From Candidatus Aegiribacteria sp. (GTDB lineage: Bacteria; Fermentibacterota; Fermentibacteria; Fermentibacterales; JCC-6), in the NCBI GenBank assembly GCA_030640155.1, contig DAOWJX010000182.1:1-9912 (forward strand): a stretch of 9,912 nt of DNA. Reading direction: 5' to 3'. The notes under the pieces were generated by a model, which had not been told where the DNA came from, searched no databases, and worked only from the letters and a program-made list of their open reading frames with translations. Numbering within the stretch: the stretch's first letter is position 1; every line of letters starts with the position of its first letter. This document shows, piece after piece, positions 1-6,501 of this stretch. A program made the position numbers and the translations under genes.

Positions 1-826
1 AATGCAGTTGCTAGAGATTGGCTACACAACTGACAGTCTTGAATATCTAATAATAACCACTCATTTTAATGATATGACTGAAAAAAAGATAAAACAGATT
101 GCCAGAGCGGAAAACGTTTCACCGCATGAAGTTCAGGAAGCAATTGACAGGATATCCATTCTGAATCCATGGCCGGGAAATGAGTTCTCATCCAGCACCA
201 ATTCCGCTGTCATACCTGATATCATAATCATCAGAGTTTCCGATCATTTTGAAGCTGTTCTGAATGATAACAGATTTCCGAGATTGATGATATCAGCAAG
301 GAATAGACAGATCCTTGAATCTCCCAACACTCCTCCGAAGGAGAAAGAGTATGTGACTAAGAAATTTCAGAAAGCATCCTGGTTCATCAAGGCAATCGCG
401 CAGCGTCAGGAAACTGTAACAAGGATCGGCAATTTTCTCGCAGATTATCAGAGCAATTTCTTTGAGCACGGGATTGAGGGTCTACGGCCACTCACACTAC
501 AGATAGTAGCGGACACGCTGGGATACAATCAGTCAACTATCAGCAGGGCCATCAATGGTAAATATCTTCAGTCTCCAAGAGGTATTTATAAGATTCGTTT
601 CTTTTTCAGCAGAGCTCTCCCCGGTGAGGGTGGAGATGTATCCAGCAGATCCGTGAAAGATGAACTGAGGAAGCTGATTAGACTGGAGGACAAGAAGAAA
701 CCTCTTTCGGACGCAAAACTGGTCCTGGCACTGGAGGCTCTGGGTACGGAAGTAAAAAGACGGACAGTGGCCAATTACCGATTAGATATGAATATCCCAT
801 CCGCGAGAAAGAGAAGACGATACTGA
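1..826 (+). CDS. rpoN: RNA polymerase sigma-54 factor RpoN, C-terminal part (5' end outside window)
   Basis: This is the sigma factor that directs RNA polymerase to -24/-12 promoters and needs AAA+ activators to open them. The visible 274 residues cover the end of the core-binding domain (about 30-105, with the 'L.PWPG' and 'IPD' signatures), the helix-turn-helix DNA-binding region (about 160-205, 'LRPLTLQIVADTLGYNQST' followed by 'SRAINGKYLQSPRGIY') and the C-terminal RpoN box (about 251-260, KRRTVANYR). The family is normally about 450-500 residues, so roughly the first 200, including the glutamine-rich activator-binding region I, lie left of the window. The ATG at position 2 is therefore probably internal. 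The RpoN box differs from the usual ARRTVAKYRE, with K for A, N for K and L for E, although the central RRTVA.YR is kept. It is followed 22 bp later by a PF04008 gene on the same strand, so the two are likely co-transcribed. Confidence 0.95.
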   Translation, partial: MQLLEIGYTTDSLEYLIITTHFNDMTEKKIKQIARAENVSPHEVQEAIDRISILNPWPGNEFSSSTNSAVIPDIIIIRVSDHFEAVLNDNRFPRLMISARNRQILESPNTPPKEKEYVTKKFQKASWFIKAIAQRQETVTRIGNFLADYQSNFFEHGIEGLRPLTLQIVADTLGYNQSTISRAINGKYLQSPRGIYKIRFFFSRALPGEGGDVSSRSVKDELRKLIRLEDKKKPLSDAKLVLALEALGTEVKRRTVANYRLDMNIPSARKRRRY

Positions 827-835
827 CAGATTGAT

Positions 836-843
836 GAGGGAGG
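836..843 (+). promoter_or_regulatory. Shine-Dalgarno that sets the start of the PF04008 gene
   Basis: The sequence GAGGGAGG ends five bases before the ATG at 849. This favours that ATG over the upstream in-frame TTG at 831 and ATG at 834, which lack a comparable site and would place the ribosome site inside the gene. Confidence 0.7.
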
Positions 844-848
844 AAGCA

Positions 849-1340
849 ATGAATGACTTTTCAATGGAAATACTTCAGCTGGAATACCCTGAAGGCTGCA
901 ACATCATTCTGGGGCAGTCTCATTTCATCAAAACAGTTGAGGATCTGTATGAAGCAATCATCGGAACTGTTCCGGGATCGGAGTTTGGACTTGCCTTTTC
1001 TGAAGCGTCAGGTCTCAGACTTGTCAGGAGTGATGGAACAAACCTTGAACTGAAATCCATTGCAGAGAAGAACCTTCTCAAGCTTGGCTGCGGACATACT
1101 TTCATGATCGTGCTGTCGAAGGTTTTCCCGATACAGATTCTCAACCAGATAAAAAACGTTCCTGAGGTTTGCAGAATCTACTGTGCTACCGGAAACCCCG
1201 TGCAGGTGATTGTCGCCAGATCAGATCAGGGTGGTGGAGTAATGGGAGTTATCGACGGTGAACCCCCATTTGCCGTTGAGATAGAGGAGGATATAGAAAA
1301 TCGCCTGCAGCTGCTTCAGAAAATCGGATACAAACGCTGA
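849..1340 (+). CDS. PF04008 family protein ('adenosine-specific kinase')
   Basis: The 163-residue protein matches the small single-domain PF04008 family, whose structural prototype from Pyrobaculum was reported to bind adenosine nucleotide. The physiological role is not settled. Family signatures run along the whole length: 'GQSHFIKTVEDLYEAI' at 22-37, 'GLAFSEASGLRLVR' at 47-60, 'GCGHTFMI' at 80-87, 'FPIQILNQIK.VPEV' at 93-107, 'CATGNPVQVIVA' at 112-123, 'GVIDG' at 133-137 and 'LQKIGYK' at the C-terminus. The length is typical. There is no signal peptide or membrane segment, so it should be cytoplasmic. It follows rpoN by 22 bp on the same strand and converges on the next gene with only about 21 bp between stops. 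I see no obvious terminator hairpin there. Confidence 0.88.
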   Translation: MNDFSMEILQLEYPEGCNIILGQSHFIKTVEDLYEAIIGTVPGSEFGLAFSEASGLRLVRSDGTNLELKSIAEKNLLKLGCGHTFMIVLSKVFPIQILNQIKNVPEVCRIYCATGNPVQVIVARSDQGGGVMGVIDGEPPFAVEIEEDIENRLQLLQKIGYKR

Positions 1341-1361
1341 CCTGCTGGTGAAATTCGCAAT

Positions 1362-1547
1362 TTAGCTTGGTTTCCCTGTGTGATTGCCGGAGTGAAGAAT
1401 TATTAGAATAACAAGGCCGATAAGGTTTGAAGCGGCGAAAGCCAATGTTGCTGATCTTCCCCATTCCAATACAAATTCGTTAAGTATAAGGCCGATAGTA
1501 CCGAAAAATAGAAGAACAAAGGGCAGAATTCCCATTTTATCTCGCAT
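1362..1547 (-). CDS. Small two-helix membrane protein, unknown function
   Basis: This 61-residue protein has two hydrophobic helices, about residues 6-24 (ILPFVLLFFGTIGLILNEF) and 34-51 (ATLAFAASNLIGLVILII). A short polar turn with W29 and R31 separates them, and the tail is hydrophilic (HSGNHTGKPS). The charged N-terminus MRDK suggests a cytoplasmic N-in topology, but this is weak. I chose this start because a strong AAAGGAG lies five bases upstream. The reading frame extends 26 codons further upstream to 1625, but that stretch is hydrophilic, and starting there would put the Shine-Dalgarno inside the gene. I recognise no family. It converges with the PF04008 gene. About 216 bp of non-coding DNA separates it from the next minus-strand gene, so it probably has its own promoter. 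Confidence 0.65.
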   Translation of the reverse strand: MRDKMGILPFVLLFFGTIGLILNEFVLEWGRSATLAFAASNLIGLVILIILHSGNHTGKPS

Positions 1548-1552
1548 TTTCA

Positions 1553-1559
1553 CTCCTTT
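1553..1559 (-). promoter_or_regulatory. Strong Shine-Dalgarno of the small membrane protein gene
   Basis: Read on the minus strand, AAAGGAG is followed by TGAAA and then ATG, a near-ideal match and spacing. It decides the start at 1547 against longer in-frame alternatives and is the main support that this short gene is translated. Confidence 0.7.
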
Positions 1560-1763
1560 ATCAGCGATCATAAATTTCATATACCCATCCTGATTGTGCT
1601 CTGAACTAGCCATTTCTGATATCAACTAAAATTTAATATACGAATCGGTTAATCCTGCGCAAATGCAATCGGTCGTCATTATTTCGCTGCATATTGCAAC
1701 CCTTCTTGTAGACCGGCTGGTAAAGACGAGTAGCGGAGTTGTCAGTCCGTGTTCAGCGATTCG

Positions 1764-2318
1764 TCAGGAGCCATTACTCCAAGTTTCTCTAAAGACCATG
1801 TATAAATAGTGCCTTTCATTTGGAATGTATCTGTCAGTATTCGGCACAGAATAATCCTTGCCCTGTTCAATTCGAATAGCTCCCACATGCTCCTGTATTT
1901 TCTGTGATCCGATATTTGTTTTTGCTGGATCGGCCTTGATTGCCATGCACTCAGGAACATTGGCAAATAAGTAATTTACAAGACCCTGTTTGATCTCCGT
2001 CCCGTAGCCTTGATTCCAGTATTCCGGGAACAATTTTACATCGGTTTCTGAAACGCCATTAGAATCGGGCAATGCTAATTTACATTCGCCTATTGCTGTT
2101 TCGTCATATTTTCGAATTGCCATAAGACGGCATTTGTAAATCGATTCTCCGCTATGTTTGAACTGCGAGATAATATCTTCTTTTGATATGCAAAGACCAT
2201 TTGGAAAACCAACATTAACCATGACTTCGGGATGATTCCAAAGGCGATAATACATATCAACGTCGCGGTCTGTTGATGTTGCCTTACGTACGATCAATCG
2301 ATTTGTTTCAAATACCAT
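1764..2318 (-). CDS. GNAT family N-acetyltransferase, RimJ/RimL-like
   Basis: This 184-residue protein has the layout of PF13302-type acetyltransferases, which move acetyl from acetyl-CoA to an amino group of a protein N-terminus, an antibiotic or a small metabolite. It opens with the typical 'ETNRLIVRKAT..D' strand (residues 4-17). It carries the acetyl-CoA pyrophosphate-binding loop in 'PEYWNQGYGTEIKQGL' (98-113, with QGYG at 103-106) and then the motif B segment 'TNIGSQKIQEHVGAIR' (134-149), where relatives have N..S.....G. The length is normal for the family. The start is preceded by TAAGGC about nine bases upstream. The substrate cannot be inferred. Its codons look richer in A/T than the housekeeping genes further right, which would fit an acquired gene, but I have not measured this. 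Confidence 0.85.
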   Translation of the reverse strand: MVFETNRLIVRKATSTDRDVDMYYRLWNHPEVMVNVGFPNGLCISKEDIISQFKHSGESIYKCRLMAIRKYDETAIGECKLALPDSNGVSETDVKLFPEYWNQGYGTEIKQGLVNYLFANVPECMAIKADPAKTNIGSQKIQEHVGAIRIEQGKDYSVPNTDRYIPNERHYLYMVFRETWSNGS

Positions 2319-2429
2319 TTGTTTTGCCTTAATTTTGTGCCTGATGCCATGGATCAGGCGCTGCTATTAATTGCCACCTGCATCCGGTTTGTTGGGTTCT
2401 CCTGCAGAGATACTTCAAGATGACTCTGA

Positions 2430-2858
2430 TCATTCTAAAGCAAATAAGTTTCCTGCAAGAGATATGCCTGACAGATACATTGAGAAATCAATCTGGTTAT
2501 CATTACGAAGATAAATTGTACCCGTTGTGAGTGGGGCATAATGCCAGGCATTCTTCTGGGAATTTGCACAAACAGACTTCTCAAAACGGTTCCGTACATA
2601 CTCTTCATTAAATATAACCTGATTTGAATTCATGTTTGGAATACCGATCAGTATTCTTTCTATTTCTTCTACCCCACCTAACCAGGATATTAAAGTTTCA
2701 CCTTCGTCAGGAGGAGTGGAATTCTCGAGCAAGAAAGCGTCTGACCCCGTATCAATAAGAAGGATTTCTTCAATTTGTATTTCATAGGCTTGAAGGCAAG
2801 TTGCCCAGGATATTGCCAGTAGAAAAAACCACCATGCATGATACTTCTTGATTTCCAT
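2430..2858 (-). CDS. Small exported protein, unknown function
   Basis: This 142-residue protein begins with a signal peptide: basic MEIKK, a hydrophobic core WWFFLLAISWATCL (about 9-22) and a likely cleavage after QA near residue 24. The cysteine C21 sits within the hydrophobic core without a clear lipobox, so type I cleavage is more likely than lipoprotein processing. The mature part is acidic to neutral, with short hydrophobic strands ('ILLIDTG', 'RILIGIPN', 'TGTIYLR') and one cysteine near the middle (VCANSQ). I recognise no family. The start is supported by AAAGGA nine bases upstream. That Shine-Dalgarno touches the end of a 185-bp palindromic element, so the element forms the 5' untranslated region or promoter region of this gene. 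Confidence 0.65.
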   Translation of the reverse strand: MEIKKYHAWWFFLLAISWATCLQAYEIQIEEILLIDTGSDAFLLENSTPPDEGETLISWLGGVEEIERILIGIPNMNSNQVIFNEEYVRNRFEKSVCANSQKNAWHYAPLTTGTIYLRNDNQIDFSMYLSGISLAGNLFALE

Positions 2859-2871
2859 ATTTTTTCATCCT

Positions 2872-3056
2872 TTAATCCGCATATTTCACCAGGTTGCGTA
2901 ACGAAACGGTGTAGAAGCGCTTGCATACAAGGCATGCGAGTGAGATCGACGAAGATGTATTATATATACTTCAAGGAAGGTCGATTGAGCATAACGCAGT
3001 ATGCGAGTGTCTTATGCGCCGTTGCAGTAGTAACTCTGGTGAGATATGCGGATTAA
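2872..3056. mobile_element. MITE-like palindromic element with terminal inverted repeats
   Basis: The ends are near-perfect inverted repeats: TTAATCCGCATAT.TCACCAG from 2872 and its complement ending in GCGGATTAA at 3056, with one mismatch and one extra base over about 22 bp. The interior is also nested self-complementary about a centre near 2964: AACGG 2905-2909 with CCGTT 3019-3023, GCATAC 2923-2928 with GTATGC 2999-3004, and ATCGAC 2945-2950 with GTCGAT 2980-2985. The apex around 2955-2971 is A/T-rich. The whole element could therefore fold as one long imperfect hairpin. No convincing coding frame lies inside. This resembles non-autonomous transposon derivatives or large intergenic repeats. 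A structured RNA or a transcription terminator is an alternative. The TTAA at both tips could be part of the repeat or a target duplication. I see no other clear duplication. Confidence 0.7.
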
Positions 3057-3127
3057 GTCCTCGCATAACCGGATGAGATCATCGTATGTTGTCAGATCGG
3101 TGGTTTACATTCCGGTGCAGCGTTTTG

Positions 3128-4060
3128 TTAAGATTTGCGGCGTATCCAGTTGAAGGTTTCTGTCAGTGCCTGTTCTACAGGTGTGGCTGGTTTCCAGCCG
3201 GTTATCTTTTCTGTCAGTCCATTCTCCAGTTTCCAGTCATGAGCAAGGAGTTCTTTACATTTATCCCTGCTGAAGAACGGGGTTCCACCGATCATTGAAG
3301 AGAGTGCTTCCGACATGAATCCGGCTGAGTGAACCAGAAGCGCAGGTATTCTTAGATGAAAGATCCTTCTTTTTGCCGCTTGCTGCAGGAGTCTGTGGAA
3401 GTTCTTCCAGGAGAATAATTTTCCATATGAAGGTTCAAGTGTTTTACCAATAGCTGCAGGATATTCCGGGAGGATTGCGATCAACTGCGCCAGATCCGGC
3501 GCGTAGGTCAGAGCGAATCCGCCTCTGTTTATCCATGGTGAAATGAAAAGACCTTTCAGTGCAAGCCTGAATATCGGTGTAGAGGCGGGATCACGCGGGC
3601 CGAATATCGCCGGTGGTCTGACGATTATCCAGTTCTCAGTATCTCTGACTGCATATTCACCCAGCAGTTTACTTCTTCCGTAGTTGGTAACCGGTCCTTT
3701 TCCTCCTGGACCCGATGCTGCCTGGCTGGATATTAGGATGAATAAAGCACCGCTGGCGGATTTGTCTCTTGCAATAAGCATGTTCCTGGTTATCAGCCCA
3801 TTCGCGCGATCGAACTCCTCCTGGCTGCCGGCGCTCGTCGCAGCGGCTGAATGAATAATTACATCCGCGTTCGCCAGAGCGGAACCGATCGAATCGGGAT
3901 TCATGAAATCAACTCGGCTTACTGTGCATTCCGGTGGTATATTCGATAAGGATGAAGATTGCCTGAGTAATATATTGGTGGATATACCTGTATCAAGAAG
4001 TATTTCCGCTATGTGGCTTCCCAGAAAACCGGAAGCTCCTGTAAGTATTACTTTATTCAT
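3128..4060 (-). CDS. Extended SDR / NAD(P)-dependent epimerase-dehydratase, candidate ceramide reductase (CerR-like)
   Basis: This 310-residue enzyme has an N-terminal Rossmann fold with 'TGASGFLGSH' (7-16, the GxxGxxG nucleotide loop), a D51 following the third strand, 'HSAA' at 70-73, catalytic-type serines at 111-112 and the YxxxK pair in 'NYGRSK' (Y127, K131). It also has the 'RPPAIFGPRD' signature at 148-157. This places it in the extended SDR class, and it should be cytoplasmic. The family alone does not fix the substrate. Its position divergent from a serine palmitoyltransferase-like gene and a ceramide-synthase-like GNAT gene suggests reduction of 3-ketoceramide or 3-ketosphinganine, as described for CerR of Caulobacter. 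The ATG at 4063, directly in front, is an equally possible start. Neither has a perfect Shine-Dalgarno (GGTG is adjacent, GGA further up). The in-frame extension to 4141 would overlap the divergent promoter region and lacks homology. Confidence 0.85.
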   Translation of the reverse strand: MNKVILTGASGFLGSHIAEILLDTGISTNILLRQSSSLSNIPPECTVSRVDFMNPDSIGSALANADVIIHSAAATSAGSQEEFDRANGLITRNMLIARDKSASGALFILISSQAASGPGGKGPVTNYGRSKLLGEYAVRDTENWIIVRPPAIFGPRDPASTPIFRLALKGLFISPWINRGGFALTYAPDLAQLIAILPEYPAAIGKTLEPSYGKLFSWKNFHRLLQQAAKRRIFHLRIPALLVHSAGFMSEALSSMIGGTPFFSRDKCKELLAHDWKLENGLTEKITGWKPATPVEQALTETFNWIRRKS

Positions 4061-4063
4061 CAT

Positions 4064-4149
4064 CACCAGAATCCGTTGACTTGCGTGAACATCCTGATTA
4101 ACTTCCTGCGCAATGCTACATATTGATTTAACCGATGGCAAGGTGGAAA
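4064..4149. promoter_or_regulatory. Divergent intergenic promoter region between SDR and Spt-like genes
   Basis: About 86 bp separate the two divergent starts, so both promoters must lie here or overlap the coding ends. On the plus strand TTGACT at 4076-4081 is a good -35 box, but the sequence 17 bp downstream (TAACTT, 4099-4104) is a poor -10 box. No sigma-54 type GG-N10-GC element is evident. Shared control of both genes is inferred from the geometry only. Confidence 0.3.
4140..4146 (+). promoter_or_regulatory. Shine-Dalgarno that sets the start of the Spt-like gene
   Basis: AAGGTGG lies just before the ATG at 4150 with suitable spacing. The in-frame ATG at 4135 has no such site in front of it, so translation should start at 4150. 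Confidence 0.6.
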
Positions 4150-5343
4150 ATGGATAAAGTGCAAAGAGATGTCTTCCAGAAGTGTTCCGAGTTTGACAGG
4201 CTGGAGAAGGTTCGAGAATCCGGTCTCTATCCCTATTTTTTGCCTCTCGGCGGTCATGTCGGTGCTGAGATGAAGATCGACGGCCACAGCATCATCATGC
4301 TGGGTTCCAACAATTACCTTGGACTTACGGATCATCCGGTTATCATGGAGAAAGCAAAGGAAGCTATTGATAAATACGGAACAGGTTGTACCGGCAGCCG
4401 TTTTCTTAATGGTACGCTTGACCTTCATATAGAGCTTGAGGAAAAGCTGGCTGACTTTCTGGGCAAGGAAATGGCTATAACTTTCAGTACCGGTTTTCAG
4501 TCTAATCTTTGAGTGATCTCCACAAGTGCAGGCAGGGAAGATCGTATCTATCTTGACAGGATGGATCATGCCTCAATAATTGATGGCGCAAGGATGAGTT
4601 ATGCTCGCGTATTGAAATACAGGCATAATGATCATGATCATCTCAGATATATGCTTGAGAACAACCGAGAGCATCCAGCTCTAATCGTTACAGATGGTGT
4701 TTTCAGTATGGAGGGTGATCTTGCGAATATTCCCGGACTTGTTGAAATCTGCCGGGAATTCGGAGCAAGACTCATTGTGGATGATGCCCACGGAGTAGGC
4801 GCGATGGGACCAACAGGTCGGGGTACAGCGGAACACTTTGGTTGTCATGATGATGTTGACATTCTGATTGGCACCTTCAGCAAGTCATTTGCCTGTATTG
4901 GAGGGTTTGCTGCCGGTCCCGCCAAAGTTATGGAGTATATCAAACATACAGCTCGAACAATGATATTCTCCGCCAGCCTGCCGCCTGCGGCTGTCGCAAC
5001 GGTTATTGCCGCACTTGATATTCTGGAGAAGGAACCTGAACTTATCGTACAATCCCACACCGCTGCTGAGAGGGCAAGACAGGGGCTTGCTTCTTTAGGG
5101 TTCAATGTAGGTAATTCAGAGGCTCCGATTATACCGATTATCGTTGGTGATGAAGTTCAGACGCTCGTGTTCTGGAAGAAGCTCTTTCACGCCGGTGTTT
5201 TTACAAATCCTGTTATCAGTCCTGCTGTTGCTTATGGTGGTGAAATGCTCCGTACCAGTTACATGGCTACACATACTGAATGCATGATTGACAAAGCTCT
5301 TGAGATATTCAAGAAAACCGGGGAAGAACTCGGCATAATCTGA
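4150..5343 (+). pseudogene. spt: Serine palmitoyltransferase-like alpha-oxoamine synthase, interrupted by one in-frame TGA
   Basis: This PLP enzyme family condenses an amino acid with an acyl thioester. The closest look is to bacterial serine palmitoyltransferase, the first step of sphingolipid synthesis. 2-amino-3-ketobutyrate ligase and 8-amino-7-oxononanoate synthase are relatives. With the TGA read through, the product is 397 residues, the usual length. Visible family signatures are 'MLGSNNYLGLT' (50-60), 'YGTGCTGSRFLNGTLDLH' (76-93), 'DHASIIDG' (139-146, H140 stacks on PLP), 'VDDAHGVGAMGPTGRG' (210-225, D211 and H214) and the Schiff-base lysine in 'GTFSKSF' (K245). The TGA at codon 121 falls where relatives carry glycine in 'FxxNLGxIS'. 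The frame resumes directly with 'VISTSAGREDRIYLD', and no shift or other damage is seen. The downstream gene starts 13 bp after the stop, so the operon layout is intact. I label it a pseudogene only because of this codon. A sequencing error or readthrough would restore a working enzyme. Confidence 0.85.
4510..4512 (+). other. In-frame TGA at conserved glycine codon of the Spt-like gene
   Basis: The codons around it read TCT AAT CTT TGA GTG ATC TCC, translating to SNL-stop-VIS. Homologues of the Bacteroidetes-type Spt clade and eukaryotic-like Spts have G at this place, so one G-to-T change in GGA explains it. The base after the stop is G, and no readthrough-promoting CUA or CAA follows. A GTG directly after the stop could in theory restart translation, but no Shine-Dalgarno precedes it. 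Confidence 0.8.
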
Positions 5344-5356
5344 TCCGGGAGGTTCG

Positions 5357-6481
5357 ATGTCCTTCACAATCGAGGAAGTAACCAGCAGGAATCAACTCAA
5401 AGAGTTTATCGATCTGCCATTCAGGCTTTACAGGGATAATCCTGTCTGGGTTCCACCGATCAGGTTCTTTCAGAAAGAACTTTTCAATAAAAAGAAACAT
5501 CCCTTTCACGAACATGGGGATGTTACTCTTCTGCTGGCCCGGAACGATCACCGTAAAGTAGCAGGACGTATCGCTGTAATAGTAAACCATACACATAACG
5601 ACTATCATAATGAGAAGACCGGTTTTTTCGGATTCCTAGAGAGTGAGGAGAATATAGAGCTGTTCAAACTGCTTCTTGATGAAGCTGAAGGAAGGCTTCA
5701 TGAAGCAGGTATGGATACGATCAGAGGACCGATGAACTTTTCCACAAACGAGGAATGCGGTTTGCTTGTAAAGGGTTTCAACTCCAGACCTCTGGTTATG
5801 ATGCCGTACAACCCCCGGTGGTATGCAGATGTTCTTGACAGTAATGGGTATCTAAAGGTCAAAGATCTCTTCGCATATTACCTTGATTCAGACAAAACCG
5901 ATTACTCCAGGTTTTCCCGTATTGCTGATCTCGTTGTAAAAAGGCACGATATTAAAATCAGGGATTTCTGCGTGAAGAATATTCATCGTGAAGTACCGGT
6001 AATCATGGATATCTACAATGAGTGCTGGAGAGACAACTGGGGATTTGTGCCGATGAGCAAGAGGGAACTCGACATGATGGCTGATGAGCTCAAGATGATA
6101 ATGCTTCCCGAGCTTGGCCCGATTGTTGAGATTAACGGTGAACCGGTTGCTTTTGCCATTGCGCTTCCGGATGCAAATCAGGCATTTGCCAGAGCGAATG
6201 GCAATCTCATCCGTGCTTTATTCGCGTTGAAGGTTCCTTTTATCCGAACGAGGATCAATCAGATCAGAGTACTCCTGCTTGGTGTCAGGAAGGCGTTTCG
6301 CGGACGGGGAATTGAAGCCCTGCTTATACACAGAATCATAGAAGCCAGTAGTGAAAAGAATATGGGTCGGGGGGAGTTATCATGGATACTCGAGGACAAT
6401 CACTCCATGAGAAGAATACTTGAAAAAGATCTTAATGCCGATCAGTATCGAACTTACAGAATATTTCAGAAGATCATCTAA
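5357..6481 (+). CDS. Long GNAT-fold acyltransferase-like protein, candidate bacterial ceramide synthase (bCerS-like)
   Basis: This 374-residue protein belongs to a distinctive family of about 370-390 residues with an N-terminal signature 'FIDLPFRLYRDNPVWVPP' (17-34). Further along come 'AGRIAVIVN' (69-77), 'GFFGFLESEEN' (89-99), 'IRGPMNFSTNEECGLLVKGF' (122-141), 'YNPRWY' (151-156) and 'DLFAYY' (170-175). The C-terminal GNAT-like fold has an acyl-CoA loop at 'RKAFRGRGIEALL' (311-323). Such proteins are usually annotated as plain N-acetyltransferases. The one in the Caulobacter sphingolipid cluster was shown to N-acylate 3-ketosphinganine. Here it sits 13 bp behind the Spt-like gene, with its own GGGAGG site seven bases before the ATG, and close to an extended SDR. 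The same task is therefore likely. No signal peptide or long membrane helix is visible. The function rests on family resemblance from memory plus context. The GNAT fold is surer than the substrate. Confidence 0.75.
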   Translation: MSFTIEEVTSRNQLKEFIDLPFRLYRDNPVWVPPIRFFQKELFNKKKHPFHEHGDVTLLLARNDHRKVAGRIAVIVNHTHNDYHNEKTGFFGFLESEENIELFKLLLDEAEGRLHEAGMDTIRGPMNFSTNEECGLLVKGFNSRPLVMMPYNPRWYADVLDSNGYLKVKDLFAYYLDSDKTDYSRFSRIADLVVKRHDIKIRDFCVKNIHREVPVIMDIYNECWRDNWGFVPMSKRELDMMADELKMIMLPELGPIVEINGEPVAFAIALPDANQAFARANGNLIRALFALKVPFIRTRINQIRVLLLGVRKAFRGRGIEALLIHRIIEASSEKNMGRGELSWILEDNHSMRRILEKDLNADQYRTYRIFQKII

Positions 6482-6501
6482 TCTGATATTTAAGGAAACG
6501 A

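Noticed and set aside
1626..1763. Non-coding stretch between the small membrane protein and GNAT genes, with a TATATT that might be a -10 box for the minus-strand gene.
   Set aside because: The matching -35 is poor (TTGCGC) and nothing else supports a promoter call.
2391..2397. GTTGGGT, matching an integron attC core triplet pattern, near small gene cassettes.
   Set aside because: No partner RYYYAAC core at a suitable distance and no repeats between the other small genes.
2838..3056. 72-codon open frame on the plus strand across the palindromic element.
   Set aside because: It has no Shine-Dalgarno and overlaps the exported protein's start. Its sequence is dictated by the inverted repeats.
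3068..3116. Inverted repeat ACCGGATG / CATTCCGGT between the SDR stop and the palindromic element, a possible terminator.
   Set aside because: On the minus strand no T-tract follows it, and the loop is over 30 bases.
4510..4512. Genome-wide UGA=glycine code (genetic code 25).
   Set aside because: Other genes end at TGA exactly at their family ends and contain no internal TGA despite many glycines; GGA codons are common.
4515..4543. A hairpin (GATCT 4515-4519 with AGATC 4539-4543) just after the in-frame TGA, reminiscent of a bacterial SECIS element.
   Set aside because: Relatives have glycine, not cysteine, at this position. The stem is short with a 19-base loop. No selenoprotein family matches.
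4063..4569. Long minus-strand open frame opposite the Spt-like gene.
   Set aside because: It is antisense to a clearly conserved coding sequence and resembles no family.
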